Of a DNA stretch of 64,000 nucleotides, positions 25,853 through 40,800 are shown in pieces. How positions within the stretch are numbered: position 1 is the stretch's first letter; each line of letters starts with the position of its first letter. Below the pieces are notes generated by a model, which had not been told where the DNA came from, ran no database searches, and saw nothing but the letters and a program-made list of their open reading frames with translations. Made by a program: the position numbers and the translations under genes. Origin of the DNA: Casuarius casuarius (taxonomy: Eukaryota > Chordata > Aves > Casuariiformes > Casuariidae); the NCBI GenBank assembly GCA_003342895.1, contig PTFA01000362.1, forward strand, positions 349,444-413,443. Reading direction: 5' to 3'.

Positions 25853-28800
25853 TATATATCCAGCTAATCCCTGGCCAAATCTCCCTTGGCTTCAATCTGG
25901 CCATTCCCTGGCCATGTTAGGGCTACCCTTCCTCCATGCCCGTCTCCCCGGTCTACGCTCCTTTTGCTTCTCCCATCACCGCCTTGTATGCTTTTCTGCT
26001 TCGGGTGCCATTGCTCCGCTTAAGCCTGCCTCCCAGCAAGGTGGTGCCGAGCTGGAATGGGAGCAGCTGGGTCAGCAAAGGGCTGGGGCACCGCGCTGCG
26101 CTAACGCCCGCGGTGGAGCCTCCAGATCCAAGCTGCCTTGCTTGGCAAGGGCACAAGCGCCGCGAGCACGAGGTGGTTTGCTCTGCCCTGGGTAAGTGCT
26201 CTGTGCGTGCGGCTCTCGAAGGAAAGTGTAAGTCCTGCGAAACTTGCAGCATGGAGGTGGTTGCACACACTCGTTTTGAACTGGCTGGCCTTTTTCTCCA
26301 TGGAATTCCTCCAAATGCAGCTTTTGTCCCCCCAGAGCTTTGAAAAAGTATAAGCAGTGCAATTAAATGCTTTGCATTTTATATGAAATGCCTTAAATTT
26401 AAATGTGCTTCATCCTCAAGTATGTGTGAAATGCTACGACCTGAGCGCTAGCGTGGTTCACGTGGACAGGTTTCTTTTTTTTGATGTGTTAAAACTGAAA
26501 AAGGAAATGCGATTTGATGGGTTCACTCATGCTATTAAGAAAAGGCTGAAGTCAGCATCTGTGAAAGGTCTTTTCCTGTAGTCCTCTTTAATCGGTTTTG
26601 CTGAGGTCCTTGGGGTTTTTTGGGAGATGGAGGGTGGGGGGGAAGACGGACCCAGCAGTTGGGGAATACTGGATGTTACCATGGGTTTTAAGTTAATACA
26701 GTTGAAACACATTAGTGTGTAGAGTTGATGGGGATTGCTGTATAATTGTGTGTGTGTGGTTCGGAGTCTTTGACATAATTATTATAAAGTCTAGCTCATT
26801 AAAATTTACATTCCAATCAGTCAGCTAATGGCCTGTTTTGAGACACATAAAACTTTGTTTTGTTTGAGGACTTTATTATCAAATAACTTCATAAGGAATG
26901 CAATCAGTCCTATTATAGAACTATTCCCGCACATCGAGTAAAGCATTACGGTTTATTGTTCTAACAGGAGTTAAAATGTATGCTTACATGGTTTTACTTA
27001 TTATGTAAGCATCTCTGTGGACCCCATTTTAATATAATATTTATTAGAGCAGAAGTCTGATCCGCTGTCTCTGAATAAGACAAGGAACCACTTCAACTCA
27101 GAAAAGGATTTCCATGTTTTGATCCAAATTTGAATCATTACGTGTGTGTATTTTTGCTGAGATGGAGAATTTACAGGGAAGGATTTCATGCTTATGGCAT
27201 TTGGTTGCAACAAGGATTTAATTTACACATCCGTGCCAAGAGTAGAAGAATGACTTTGTATGTGGGCTTTCAGGGATATGGTATGCAGCTTTCAAGTGTG
27301 TTCAACATCAGCTTCATGTTGTTCCCAAAGAAATAAACGGACAGTTTTCCACAGCTACAGCCTCTAAATATTATATCTTTGAGGAGTTTGTTCCAAATGC
27401 CTTGGGATTTTAAGGTGATTTTTAAGACAATGAATCTTTCATCTCAGCAAATACTGTGAGCTCAAAACTGGGCAGTTTGCTTTCACGGCAGTGGTAACGT
27501 AGCAGGCAGCCAGAATACTTCAGGAGTTAGACTGATGCCTTTAACCTGCGTTTAGATGTCTAGGTTTGTGTTAACGGCTTTTTCCAAGTTCTGGGAAAGT
27601 GGCAGAATTCCTCCTTAATAAGTCTGTGCCACCCCCTTCCTTTTCTTCCTCCATGTGGAAACAAATACATGTGAAAAATGTCTGAATTGCAGTGTAGAAC
27701 AGATGAAAATATCTGTCTTGACTTTCATTTTGGACTGCATTTAGATCCAAATGCATCTCTCAGTTCAGCTTCCTAATAGGCACACGATATTGAGATGGTG
27801 TCCGAGTACGTTCTCGGAGGAGTTGCCAGTTTTATGTAATGCTGTGCTCGCCATACCTATACAGGTAGTTTTCCTGGTAGATAGATAGATATTTTTTTTC
27901 CCCCCAGATTTGGCCTCCTACCATAAATTCTGCATCTAGGTTAGGACTTGGTGCAGTGTTTCTTTACACTACCCTAAAACCTCTTTCCTAATCAGAACAG
28001 GACATGTCCATGTACCGACTGGAGGAAGTGCATGATTAAAAACAAAAAGGAGTTGTGATACAAAAGTGTCGTAAAAGCACATATGCAGTATTACATTTTT
28101 AATTTTTAGTATTACATTATTGTCATTTAGTGTAAGTGACATTCAGAACTTGGTCCAAATTGCTGTCATAAGAATTCTTCCCAGATGATTGGTGTCACTA
28201 ACATGCACGTCTAGTCTTGCTTTTGTGGAGGTGCTCCAAAGGCTTGGAGTATTTTCAGAAAATTGAGAAATGTGTGTGTGTGTGTGCGTGTGTGTATGTA
28301 TGTATATATATTTTTAACTTGGATCACTAAAAATACTGCTTTTCCTTGTGCGACGCATCTCAAAAACTATAAATGCTCCAGTTTGCTATTAGCCTATGCC
28401 AGATGTGAGCTTTGTGTAACATAGGGTTTTCTTTCCAGCTTTCTTTCATATTGAGATATCCCATTCCAATTAGGATTAGAGTTTTAGTGTTGTGAGTCAC
28501 CAAACCTTTGGTAACTCTGTGATCTGAGGCTGGAAGCTACTCTTTTGACAGCTGTGATAGTCTTAAACTTAGTTCTCCCAGCTATTTGGCAGAAAGCAAA
28601 ATTCATCATTCCTCTGTTAGCAAATGAGAGGGTGAGTGCGTGAAGGAATACACTGCTGTTGGAAGTGGGGACGTGGAAATCAGATATTACAGACAGAAAA
28701 AAAATCAGTTTACTTTGACGTTAATGAGGTTAAATTGGACTTCCATCAAGCTTTAAGAGACCTCTGTGCTGTACGTAAATGAAAGCAGTTTGCCTTGTGC

Positions 28801-31800
28801 TTACCGACACGCTCCAAAAAAGTTGATTTTCTAATATGGCCAAGTTTGCTTTGAAATGGCAGGTGGCATGTACAGTCCTAGCGTAAATGAGCTCGGGAGG
28901 TACCTCTGGAGATCATACACCTGCTTAAAGCAGGAGCAGCTTTGAAGTTAGATCAGGTTGCTGAAGTTGCCCTTAAGGAGGTAGATGCTCTGTCAACAGC
29001 GTAAGGAGAAGAGGCCTAATGGAAGGAGGGGTTGTCGTTTCGGCTTTCCTGCGTCTTCCTCCCTCTTTTAGCCTGGGTCTGTCTGAGCTAGAGGGTGAGT
29101 GAGCAATAGCAGGGAAGTTGGAGCCCCAGTTCCTCTCTCTGAAGTCAAAATAGTCACATAAGACACTGGTCCTTCTGCTGTTTGTCTGCCTTGTGCTTCG
29201 CTGGCTCTGAGTGTTCAAGATTGACCGTCTTCACATCCTTTCCGATTACTGAGGGAAGGTGCATGTCTAGGACGGGTCGTTATTTGTCACTGTTTTCTGT
29301 CCTCGTAAGCCCTTCCGAGCTTGAGCGTAGCTCTGTGGTGGAAGAAGACTTCTGGTCTTGGTGATAACTGAAAATGTGAAAGCAATATGAAATGGATCCA
29401 TTTAAAATAATGAGGGGACAACAAGGTGCGAGGTCTAGACAGTGACTTTGTGTCTTTGTAATAGCCCAAATCTCAGGACATACAATCTCACTGATAACCT
29501 TGTAGTAATTATTTTTTTGGTATTGATTAAGGTTTAGAAGACAAATGGACTGCACTGTTATCTAGAAAGGGAGGTCTAGGATTGAAGTCCAGCATCAGAG
29601 ACTGAGTAATTTGTCATGATAACATCTGGGGAATCGTTGCTTGGAAATTCCTCGTGAATTAGTACAGATAATCTATTCACAAACTTACAATATACTTGTA
29701 AAATGAAGATCGGCTTGTGTTCCGATTGGCTGAAAAATATTAAGCCTTTTCTGTTTCCAAAGAAAAAAAGAAAAAAAAAAAAAGAAAAAATCAGAATGCT
29801 GGTATTCAGTAATGGCACAGTAAGTGGCTGTGATACTCTCTGCTATTCCATCAAAAACGTTGGTTCAATAGAGGGTTGGGAACATTGAGCCAGACAGTTC
29901 AATAGGCTGAATTGTGAAGTTGAAAGTTAACAAAATGCTCTTTAATACCAGCTGTTTTCTTTGTCTTGGTCGCATAAAATTCTGGTCTTACTGATTCTTT
30001 CCACATTGTTTCTTTAATGTTTCAGTACAGAATTCGGATTATTACACTTTGTCCTCTGAATAAAGAAGAACTGTTGCAACTTAGAAAGATAATTCCAGTT
30101 AGTTATTTAAATTTCTGTTTAGATTTAACAACCAACGTAAATTAGTCTTCTCTCTTGTCTGGATTGATGGTGAGAAAACAGGATGATACGGGCACCGAGA
30201 GGTGCTCTGAGATCACGCTGCAGACATGCGGCATCTGGGAGGGGAGCCAGCTTGGGTCCAGCTAGACTCACAAATTCCAGCTCCTTGACAACGTGGTTGG
30301 TGACAGCTGGCGTTGGGAGAGCCCGTGAGATGTGTCTGCACCGTGCTCCCGTTGGGGGAATGTCGTACTGGGTTATCTAGGATGCTTTTGTGTGCAATCA
30401 AGTAGTTGCATTGGGCTATTACTGTTCTCACGTTGCATGAAACTTTTTACTACTTTCAAACCTCAGACTTGCCCTGGAAGAAGTAGAGATAGTTTTAAAA
30501 GGAACAATTTGCCATATCCATGTTGATATGGATAGTCTGTACCTTATAGACCTGCTATAGTTAGCTGGTTAGCTGAAAGCTGACTAAAATTTGTGTGTAT
30601 TGTATTTCTGTGCGTGTTGGAAAACATCATGTACATGTGCTTATCAAGAGCAAGAGTTTTTTATGAAATTACTGATTTTTCTTGTAGGACCAAAGACTAC
30701 AATGCTTCGTCTAGCGGTAAAGTTTTTCCCTCCAGACCCTGGCCAGTTGCAAGAAGAATATACTAGGTAAGGTATTTCTCGAAGAGTTTTGTTTGCATTA
30801 CCTGTTGAAATAAAAAGAAGGTAAGACTAGGAGGACGTTTTATCTGTTTCCAAATAAGACTTACACTGAAGATAAATGAAAGAGCATTTTTGGTTGGTGT
30901 CACATTTCTAGCAGGCACATGTTGGCAGAGGATTGTTATCAGAAGCGGTATTTTTCAGAACAGAAAACAGTGCAGGTTAGGTTAGGGCTTGCTGAACATC
31001 ATGGTATCAAAAGAGACGGGATGTAGAGGGAACACTCATTTATAAACAGTACCTATATAAAATAATCAGTACATGTTTGAATGAAGGATTTATCATTCAA
31101 ACTGCAGAAGTCCACATTTTTAAGTATCCTACAACTAGCAAACGTTCTTCACTGATTACATTTCTTACCAATCCTTCTCATGCGTTACTTTTGCCAGGAG
31201 CATGCTATATTTGCCAGATGCTTTACTGATATTTTTTTGTAAATTAAGTGGCTCATGAGCACTAGGGAATGTACTTTGGAGGCTGTGCCTGTAACAGGGG
31301 CACTACTCAGTTTTTTAAATGTTCAAAGAGCTGCTTTAGTGCTTTTCCCAGGTTTGTTATTTCTGATCGGTGTTCCTTTAAGATGTCCTTAGAGTTTCCT
31401 TATTGCCATCCTTGAGACCTCGTTTAAAGCACGATTGCCTCTTGTTTCAGGCAACAAGCAAACCAGCATGATAACTCCTGCAATGGCTTTGTCTCTTGCA
31501 ATGATCAGTATTATCTAATTATTGCCTTTGCTCCCCATTTTCTTCTATTAATTCCTACAAGAAACACCACTTATGTAAGGAATATAACTTTTTGGAGCGG
31601 AGGTTGTATTTTTGTTTGTTTAGTGCTTATCGTTGTGGAGTGCTGGTCTGTGCTTAGGACCTCTAGGTATTTCATAATGCTATTAACTATATGTACATTT
31701 TATTGTAAGTGTATCGAAGAAAACAAGATAACACAGACATGAAGAAAACTGAGCATACTTTATGAAGCATTCTTTATTACATTCTTACAATGCTTTAAAA

Positions 31801-34800
31801 AAAACTCAACATGTGTATCTTTTATAAACCTTTTCTCAAGAATCTAATACACGATACTTTAAAATTAGTTGCTATTTAAAAAAAAAAATGACTGTTTTGT
31901 TTCAGGGTGTTTCTAACACATGTATTTTTAAGTAGTAGAATACTTCAGAAATCTCTGTAAAGAGAATTGTCCAGTACCGCTGGTTGAAGGTTTTTAATAA
32001 TGAGATGTTACTGGGGTCTTTAAAGTACCTTATTTTAGGTGACAACAAAAGCACAGAAGACTAGCCAATGTTACATTCATAAAAAAGTGCGTTAAAACTG
32101 GTTTACGTTACAAAGTCAGTCCTTATCACATAGCATACTTTTGAGACTGGTATGTTTTTCTTTTTTCCTTTATATTTTGCAGGCAGCTTATGACTGATAT
32201 AAAACTGTTAAAAATAAATCTTTCTTTAACAACAGATTTGGAAAACATTTTATTTATGTTAGTGTGGTGATATAACAGAAGAAAATACAATTGGTTACTG
32301 TCTTTAGAGACCGCTAACATTATAGCGCTGGAAAATGTAACCACTAAGTAAATTAACCTAGTGCTAGCAGAAATATATATATCTTTTGCTCAATTAGTAC
32401 TGTTCTCCCATCTCCATTCTAATAGATAAAATCACTTGAAGTGTTCCTTAAGGTTCTTTCCAGCTCAAAATTAAAACCACTATTACCTGACAAACTTGTT
32501 AAAGAGTGGGTTTTCCTTCTGCTTGTTTATTCCCATGTGTCCGTTTACACTGTTAAATTGCACTGTATAGCTGCATTAGTCATGGGTTGTTTAGTTTTAT
32601 TTGACTGTCCTTGATGGCAAGACTTCTGATTTATGCTGATTTTGGAGAGAGGGAAAATGAGGAGACACTTGCTACATAAAAGAACTGTTCAGTTGTTTTA
32701 AATTCTTTCACATGTCAAGGCTATGCTTTTAACTCTCCCTTTTTAGGTATCTGTTTGCGTTACAAATCAAGAGAGACTTGGCAGAGGAACGACTAACCTG
32801 CAGTGACAATACGGCAGCTCTTCTGGTCTCTCATCTTCTGCAATGTTAGTATCTCAGCTGTGGTGACGTCAGGTGATGTTGCCACTGCTAAACTGACTTC
32901 AACAGAGTGTAGAAGCTATTGCATGCATTTTGGTAACTAAAAGCATTTTCCATCTTGCAATATTTCTTTCTATACATGCAGTAATCCTTATTTTGAACAC
33001 TGGGATCGTAATCAGGGCTAGCTAGTGGTGCAAAGAACAGCTGGTGCTTATGTACAAGATAACTTCGGCTTCTTGGAGATTGTACAAAATGAAAAAACTC
33101 TTTTGTGTTTGTTTTCTCTGGCTCTGCAGACTGGGTCACTAGCACTCTTCACCTTTCAGACAGCTGTTCTTATCCACTTCCGCGCTTCCTTGTGTTACTT
33201 TCTAAATTTTTCTTTGGCTGGAAGGTGGTACGCATGTAGAGAATATGGGCTGGAGTTTAGGAAATAAAGCTAAAATGTGAGAGTGCAAGTCCAGCACTAG
33301 GATTGTCAGCAGCTGTAATCCTTTTGGGGAGTTAAAATGGAAGTTGGAAGCAATTGATTTCAGACTTGAGTTCGCACTCTCGGGGTTTCTGCTTTCGCAG
33401 TCTGTAAGCACCTGAAGTCTTGAAAATGTGGTTTTAAGTCACGCAGCTTGAATGACTGAATGGGATCAGAAACCAAGTAAGTTCAGCTTAGCTTGTCTTC
33501 TCAAGCAGGAGCCAAATGACGTGTTGTTTACAAACCTGTAATGTGATCTGCAAAAATGGGGTTTTCTGCCTCCTTGCTTACTTGAAAGAAAAACCTTTAA
33601 ATTATACCCCTTCAAATGTGCGAAAGTTATCTCATCTTACTGGAAGTCTTGTGTGTGCTGAGAGTGAGTTGCACAATTAAAATTTGCTAATCATTTTTCC
33701 AGTATCGGTTTTGGGGAGAATTTCAGGACAACGTGGAGGAGGCTGCTGAGGAAATAATCAGTGGCTGTGGCCTTGCTTATTGTGTTTCCGCTGTACTGGA
33801 AAAGTACAAGTGAGAAAAAATGTGATTATTTTTAACATAAATTATTTTACGTAAGTGCCTTCCAGCTTTTTCTTTCTTTCTTTTTTTTCTTTTTTTGGTA
33901 AGCTGATTTGATTTTAAATACAATATTGCTGTTATTCTTTTTAAGAATAGCTGTCTTGGATGAGATTATTAGTTTATTGAGTCCACTCCTTTCTCTGAGG
34001 GTAGTTGATAGCAGATGTTTAGGGGAAGACGTAAGAAACAGAACAGGCATATGGTGATATTTTCTCTGCTGTATCCATTCAGTAATCTTTGCACGTTGGC
34101 TTTGTAAGTCAAAGATTGACTCATCTTTTTGTTTATTTGCCCTTGATGAACTTCACTTTGATGTATGTCTGACTCGTTTTTGAATTTGCTTTTATTTTTG
34201 GCTTCCTTCCATTGAAATGAGCTTCAGAGCTTAATTTTTTGGGACGTGTAGGAACATGTACGTCCTTTAGTTTTTTAGAAACTTTTGCCTTTTAGTTTTG
34301 ATAACTTCATATTTTATTATTGGAAATAGTGAACAACTATTTCTTACTTTTTTCATTCAACTTGTAATTTGTATATACCTCTGCAATATGCCCTGCCTCA
34401 TACTTATGTTTTCCAAGCTGAAGACATCTGGTCTCTTGTATATCTCATCAGATGCGTGCTGTTCCGTACTTTTGATTAATACTTCTTGCTTCTGTAAATC
34501 TTTTCCCAATTTTACAGCATCATTTCTGAGAGGTGTTGCCAGATGGAGGAACGGTGTGCATTTACTGAGTGGCATAACACTGTTCTCTCTTTTGCTGTGT
34601 GTGTATTTTTGAACAATACCTAAAATTGAATTTGCCTTCTTCACAGGTAGGCATATCCATAACTATTTTACATATATGTAGAAAAAAATAAATTGAAATA
34701 CGCTGATTTTGCATGAGGTGTCTGTAAGCTGAAAATGTTTAGACATCCTCAAAGATCTTCTACAAGTCAAAAATCTTTAGACTCTAAAGAAGGCTAGATT

Positions 34801-37800
34801 TTTTCAAATGGTGTTCAAATATTGCTGTAACCCACAGGAAGTGTGCTTGGGGTAAATGTCAGTGTTTTATAAAATTAAACTGAGTACAAACCATAATGTG
34901 CAAGTTTGAAACACTTAAAGGAAAATAGAGTCTTGCTCTTAAGGTTTCTGTAATTCCTTATCTTCAAGGTCTGTCATTCTTTTTCACTGTTTCTTTTTAT
35001 TCTAACATTGTTTTGTTTTCTGTAACAGCTGAAATAGGGGATTTTGATGAATCAGAGGATCGAGAACACCTTAAAACAAATCAGTATTTGCCAAACCAGG
35101 AAAGAATTCAAGGAAAAATTCTGGAGTTCCACAGGAAGCATGTGTAAGTGAAGATTAATGGTATACTTCTGAAATTGGTGAAACCAAGGCATGGAAGTTA
35201 AGAAGCAGATAGACTTGCTTGATGGAGGTCAAGTACAGTGGGTGATATTAAGAATGTACATGTTAAACACCATTTCCATCTACACAAAAAAGGTTGGGTG
35301 TAACAGTAATTACTGTAGATACTTTTCTTAAAAGAAGTTTTAACACAGTTTCATCTACTTTTTGTCTATGAATGGAGATTTTAATGCAGCTATTTAAACC
35401 CAGAGAATTAAGATAGTCTGTCTGAGAGCAGTCTGCAAGTTTGTGTGTATTGACTTTCCAGTATATATGGCTTAAATTAAATGGTTGTGGAAAGAGGAAG
35501 GAAAGCCACAATGACAGCACTGTTTAAATTTCTACACTTTTCCAAATATGGTGGACGATAGCAGTCTTATTCATGGGCATTTATAAGAGGATAGATGACA
35601 ACAAAAGTGAGTATTGTTTTTGTTATACAAATCAAATGCGCATTAGTTCTAATACAGTTGTCGTCTTTGAGAGAGCAGGAGAGACAGGAAGAGAGGACAG
35701 AATTGCTGGGCAACAATTTTTCTCAAGTGATTTTACAGTATACTTCTAATAACGTAACAAAGAAAGTTAACATGAAAATATAAAATTTGTTTTAAACAAA
35801 ATTACTCTTAAGAATTTGCAGTTTGCAAAGTTTGAGTTCAGCTGGCCATCAAATACATCGGGCTTGCTTTTGCCTAAATAATTAGAAATAAATGACGTTA
35901 CACTCATTTTGTGCTCACGCTTTATGCTTTAATGCATAAAGAAAATAGAGAAGGATGGGAAGCGGTGGGGGAGAAATAACTTTTATCAGAATTTGTGCAA
36001 CACCTAGTCCTACAGTTAAAGAGTATTTTTGAAATGAGCAAAATTTATTAGTGGGAAAGAAACTATTGACTGCAAATATAAAATTATTATGAACCTGGAG
36101 CTAGGAACTGCAGAAGTGCACGCTTTACTGGAAATGCCCACTTCTGCTGCGTAGTCCATTCAGTATACGGTAAGGTCATATGTTTTAAAGCTGCTAATTA
36201 AGCTGGTCTTAAAATGGGATCGGTAGAGCTCTACTCAGTGGTTTGCAGTGCAAAATATGTTGAGAAGTAAGAGGAAGATTTGGAGCAGAAGGGAGACATG
36301 GTGCTTGCGAAAGATGGGTTGACCTGTTACGAGCAAAGTAGTACTCCCAAGATCAGTGTTTGCATCGCATGATCTCTGCGCGCCGCAACTTTGTTCTTTT
36401 TAATCTTCTAATCATAAAATATTAATATTGATGAGACATTTCAAACTATCGCTTGTCATAACTGTCTCTCTCTCTCGTGCAGTTCTCAGAGTTGACAGCT
36501 TAAATCATGAGAAGGTTTTTAATAAAATGGTGATAGAAGAAATTAGTTTTACCTTATAGATCTTTCTTTTCTCTCATTTTGGAGACCTTGTGTTTTAGGA
36601 TTTAGCAGTTTGAAGTGCTTTTATTAGTTGCGAATATCCACACGCACAATTCAATGCTCACAGTTATGGACCTAAATACAATATTAGACGTTTTCCTTTT
36701 ACTCTGCGTGGGTAAACTCAGGGATTGCTGCTGGCTGACTTCTTTTTAAGACAGAACTAGGAGATTTTTAAGGGTAACATCTGTATTTAAAGATGAGATA
36801 CATCCTATAATATTAGAAAAGCAGTTCTTGGCTATTTCCGTAATTAATTGTTTGCTTTTTGCGATCACTCATTTTCAGTTGTACTGTTGCAGAGTATCTG
36901 TACTGACGGTTTTCAATTCTGCTGTTGCTTGATGAAATGAGGTGTTTGTTTCTCATTTTTTGCTTTTGAAGCTTTGAGGTGCAGGTGGGAGTAATGAATG
37001 AACAAACTAATATTGTTTTGAAGTAATTTACAGCGAAGTATGCTAGGACTCTTCATCTTGGAAAGATAAGCGATGAAGAAAAATCATTAATTTTGTAAAA
37101 ATACTTCATTATTTCTCCCAAGTCAAGAGAAAGAAGTGCGAAAACAATTAGGCAATGCAATGTTGCAAGGTGTTGTGGAGTCTAAAGCTACAAACAACTT
37201 CAAAAAAGGATTTGATAACATCATGGAGTGTAGCTCAGTGGCTTTCAAATTCGAGATGAAATGTATGATTTTGTGGTTCTGGGCATAAATGTCACCAGAA
37301 CAAGCCCAGAACAGTTCTTTGTTAATCAAGGGTCTGCATCTGATTGAATTGCTCCCGCTTGCTTTTAATTTTCTTGTGTTACTTCTCTTGGCTGAAAGAC
37401 AGCGTCTGTCTTCGGAGCCAGCAACTGGTAATTTTAGCAATAAAGTCTGAGCTCTTTTCAGACAAACTAATTTTAATCATCCTATACTGTAAGGAAACTT
37501 ATATTGCAGCCTATCAGGAGAAAGGCATGGGAAAGTTGATGCAAAAAGATTCCTCACCTCGTGAGTGGGCTTTTCATTAGTTTAATGACAATTGCAATGT
37601 AACATAACTGTGTTGTAAAAATTATTGCAAGTCTTATTTTTAAGAAGTGTTATAAAAGCGTACATTCAAAGCAGGTTAAGATTAAAAACTGAGGCATTTG
37701 GGTTAGCAAATGTTGCAGTCAAGCGTTAGGGATACCTGAGTAGCTTGGATACATGTTTTAAATCTCCTCGCTTCTTTGGAAAATTTTTGTTAAACAGATG

Positions 37801-40800
37801 TAATTTTGGAAGCATTGCAATTCTAAAAATAGCTGTGACTTCCTTACACGTCTCTGCTCTCTTCCCTTACCCTATTAGCATTGGCTACCCTTTTCCATTT
37901 TTAGTAAGATTTGCGAAGGTCCCGCAGTTTCTCAACGTTTGCCCGTGTTTTTGCACTTTTCTGTTACAAGGAGCAAATGGGAGCACGCAATCTGGGCTTT
38001 TGTCTCCTTCCTGGCAATGCAGGGTGCTATTAAACGAGCAAAATATCGCGGTTCTCTCTCTCATCGCTCTTGCCCTTTCATATTTTATTTTTGTTTTTTA
38101 TTTCCTTCATTTCACCCTATTATTCCCCCGCTCAGCTTTAGCAGGCTGATGTATTTTCCAGCTAGCGTTTGCTTATGAAAGAGCCTTGTCCTATAAGTGT
38201 CGCCTCCAGGAAAAGAAAACGGGCCATTTCTGACTGAGTGGCTCATCTCCAGATTGCTACTGCGTTAGCTTCTTTTTGTCTCTGTTTTCCCATCTCTGCA
38301 GCCCTTGCTTTGCTTTAAGCACCCGTGCCTATATACCAGCGTGCTCTGCTTGTCTATACCGTACTGAGTCGGGAACGTGGATTTGGCTTTCTCATGCTGG
38401 AGGCAGGGCAGCAATTCCTTTCGGCACAGTGTGAGAGCTGTGGAAGCGAGACAGTGCGTACGCCTTCTCAGATGGTGCTCAATCTCTTTGGACTGACACT
38501 GGGAGTGTATCTTCACCTTAAAAAATTGTTTTGATTTTATATAGCTTCCCCTTAGCTGTTAGAAGTGGCAGAAGAACCTAAAGCTGAATAAAACAGACTG
38601 TGTAGCTGATCCGTTCTGTATCAAAAGAAGAATGAATACACCGAGACGGTTGTATTGAGAAAGATGGGATTGTAAACTTACTTTCTATTGAATATCCTTT
38701 TTTTTGCATGAGATTTTTATTATTTTCACAAGTATAGAAACATGGCTTTTTCATTTAACTTTGCAAATGTATTAACTGCAAACAAGGCAAGTTATATTTT
38801 TAGTACAGCATGTTGTTGTTGTTATTTGCTTCAGTGGGAATCTGAATTAACTTTTATTTCTATGGTAAGTTTTTCTTTTGAAGATAGTGTATTAGCGGTG
38901 GTACAGTTAAATCCTGGCATGCCAAATACTCAAAATATAAACCTCACTGCCTTCCTGCAAATAAAGAAGTAGAATACTTGCTGCAAGGTGATTGTAGTCC
39001 AGGATTAAACATTAGAGGATGGATACGTAAAAATAAGCGTTGCTTCCATTTTGCTTGATGGACTTTTTTTTTTTTTTACATAATTTGCTTGCATCCACCT
39101 GACCGTGTTGCTTTGTGTGTATGTACGCGAATCAGGAAAGAAAGCAAAGATTTGTTAGAATTATACTTGTTTACTGTTATCCCCCATCTTTCACAGATTG
39201 TTAGTCTAGTTGTCATAATTGAAGTTCTTTTTGGAAATACGGTGTTCATGAATTGGTTGTAAATTTTGCAGGAATCTAAAATTCTACTCCAGACAGTTGT
39301 TAAACATGCAGAGTTTTGAGTGTTTCATCTTTAAAATTCTGTATTAATCACTAGTTTTAAAAGCTCTGTAAGTCACAGAACATTTCTCAGCATCTGTTTC
39401 GAACTGATTGCCTGCAATTGCCATGTGAATATTGTAACACTGTGCAAATAGGTGTCTGTATGGATGTAGGTAAGGAACCTTTGCATTAAAACCTGTTGCA
39501 GTGACAGCAGTTTTTGCTGGAAAACATTTTTACTAGAGAGTCTGCTGTCCATTGACCTGGGGAAGACTAAGCAGATTTATCTGCTTAATGGCTGAACAAA
39601 ATTAGACCAGATTGTTTTCAGGATGGTCTGGGCAGATTAGTCTACAGCAAACATCTGAGGATAATTGCTCTGAAACTGCTTCTCATTTGCAAACATTTGT
39701 TGTGCGGTGTGAGCTGCTTGGCACCGTTCCTAGCTTTCCCCACGCCACGCTCTTCCTCCTTTGGTAGGTACAGGCAGGTTTTGTACAGGAGAGTATTCTT
39801 TAAGGTATTTTTTTTATTCTTTCTGGGATGCACTCTGCTTTTGGTTGTACCTGATAGAGCAGAACATACAATAACCAGCAGTAATCCTACATCAGTTGCA
39901 TACTGGAGGGTTTATCAAGAATTTTTAATAGGATATTTTCCAATTTTCTAGTTGCCGTTTTATCCTAACATTTGTCCCCCACCCCGGCCAAGCTCCTGGA
40001 AACCTTGACATCCTCTTGCAAAGACAAAGGACCGTATTCATTCCTAGTGCAGCTCTATGCAGAGGAATTACACCAGGAATTAGTGGGGGTGGCCGTTAAG
40101 CACAGTGTTCTTAGCATGTCGCTCGAGAAGCTGTGGCCAAACTTAATATTTCTCATCTAACTGTATTTTGTCTTGTATGAATATAACTAGTAAGCAGAAA
40201 CACGGAGCAGAAACCACAGAATAGATGTTAGCAACGCTTAAAGCTGGTATAGAAGTGCTTATACCAGCGTGAATCATTTCAATAAGGGAAAGAGAAATCT
40301 GCTTTACCAGTATGAGCTCTTAGATGAAAGTAGCATGGGAGGTAGGAACGCTGGTAGGACTAAGACTACAAGGCTTTCTTTGTAGTTTGATTGACATTTA
40401 TTTTTCCACTTGAAATCGGATATTTGTTCCTCTGTGTACACACAGAATATTGTTCTTTACAATCACTTTGTAAACGTACGTGGCCACACGATACCGAAGT
40501 TGGAATAGGGTCGGCATAGGGGCTGAATCTGTAGAGCTAGGCACTTTGCTGAATCCCGACTTTCTTCAGTTGGCAAAAAAAATTTCTAGATTTCCAGGTG
40601 TGTTTTATTTTTTTTCTCTTCTGAAGGAATAAAGCAATCGAAAACTTGAAATTCTGTCATCAAATATATGTGCGTTCAAACTTTGCTGCTCAGTGCCTTT
40701 TCTTCATGTCCGTGTTTCAGTCCAGGAAACACTTTCCTAAGCATCGGAGAAGCATTAGTTGTTCTGACAAGTTCCGTTTTTTACACACGATCATACTAAA

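Larger units (their letters stand above)
23838..30687 (+). other. FARP2 intron 3
   Basis: A 6.85 kb intron from GTAAGT to TTCTTGTAG. It holds a (TA)n microsatellite at 25805-25859, a CpG-rich patch at about 25930-26275, a (TG)n tract at 28270-28310, a minus-strand CR1 3' fragment at about 28890-28975 and an A-rich tract at 29759-29791. No coding exon is supported inside it. Confidence 0.85.

Noticed and set aside
25914..26362. Several overlapping open frames of 60-135 codons on both strands
   Set aside because: All coincide with the CpG-rich patch, where stop codons are rare. The frames overlap one another, none resembles a known family, and no splice sites fit FARP2 phase.
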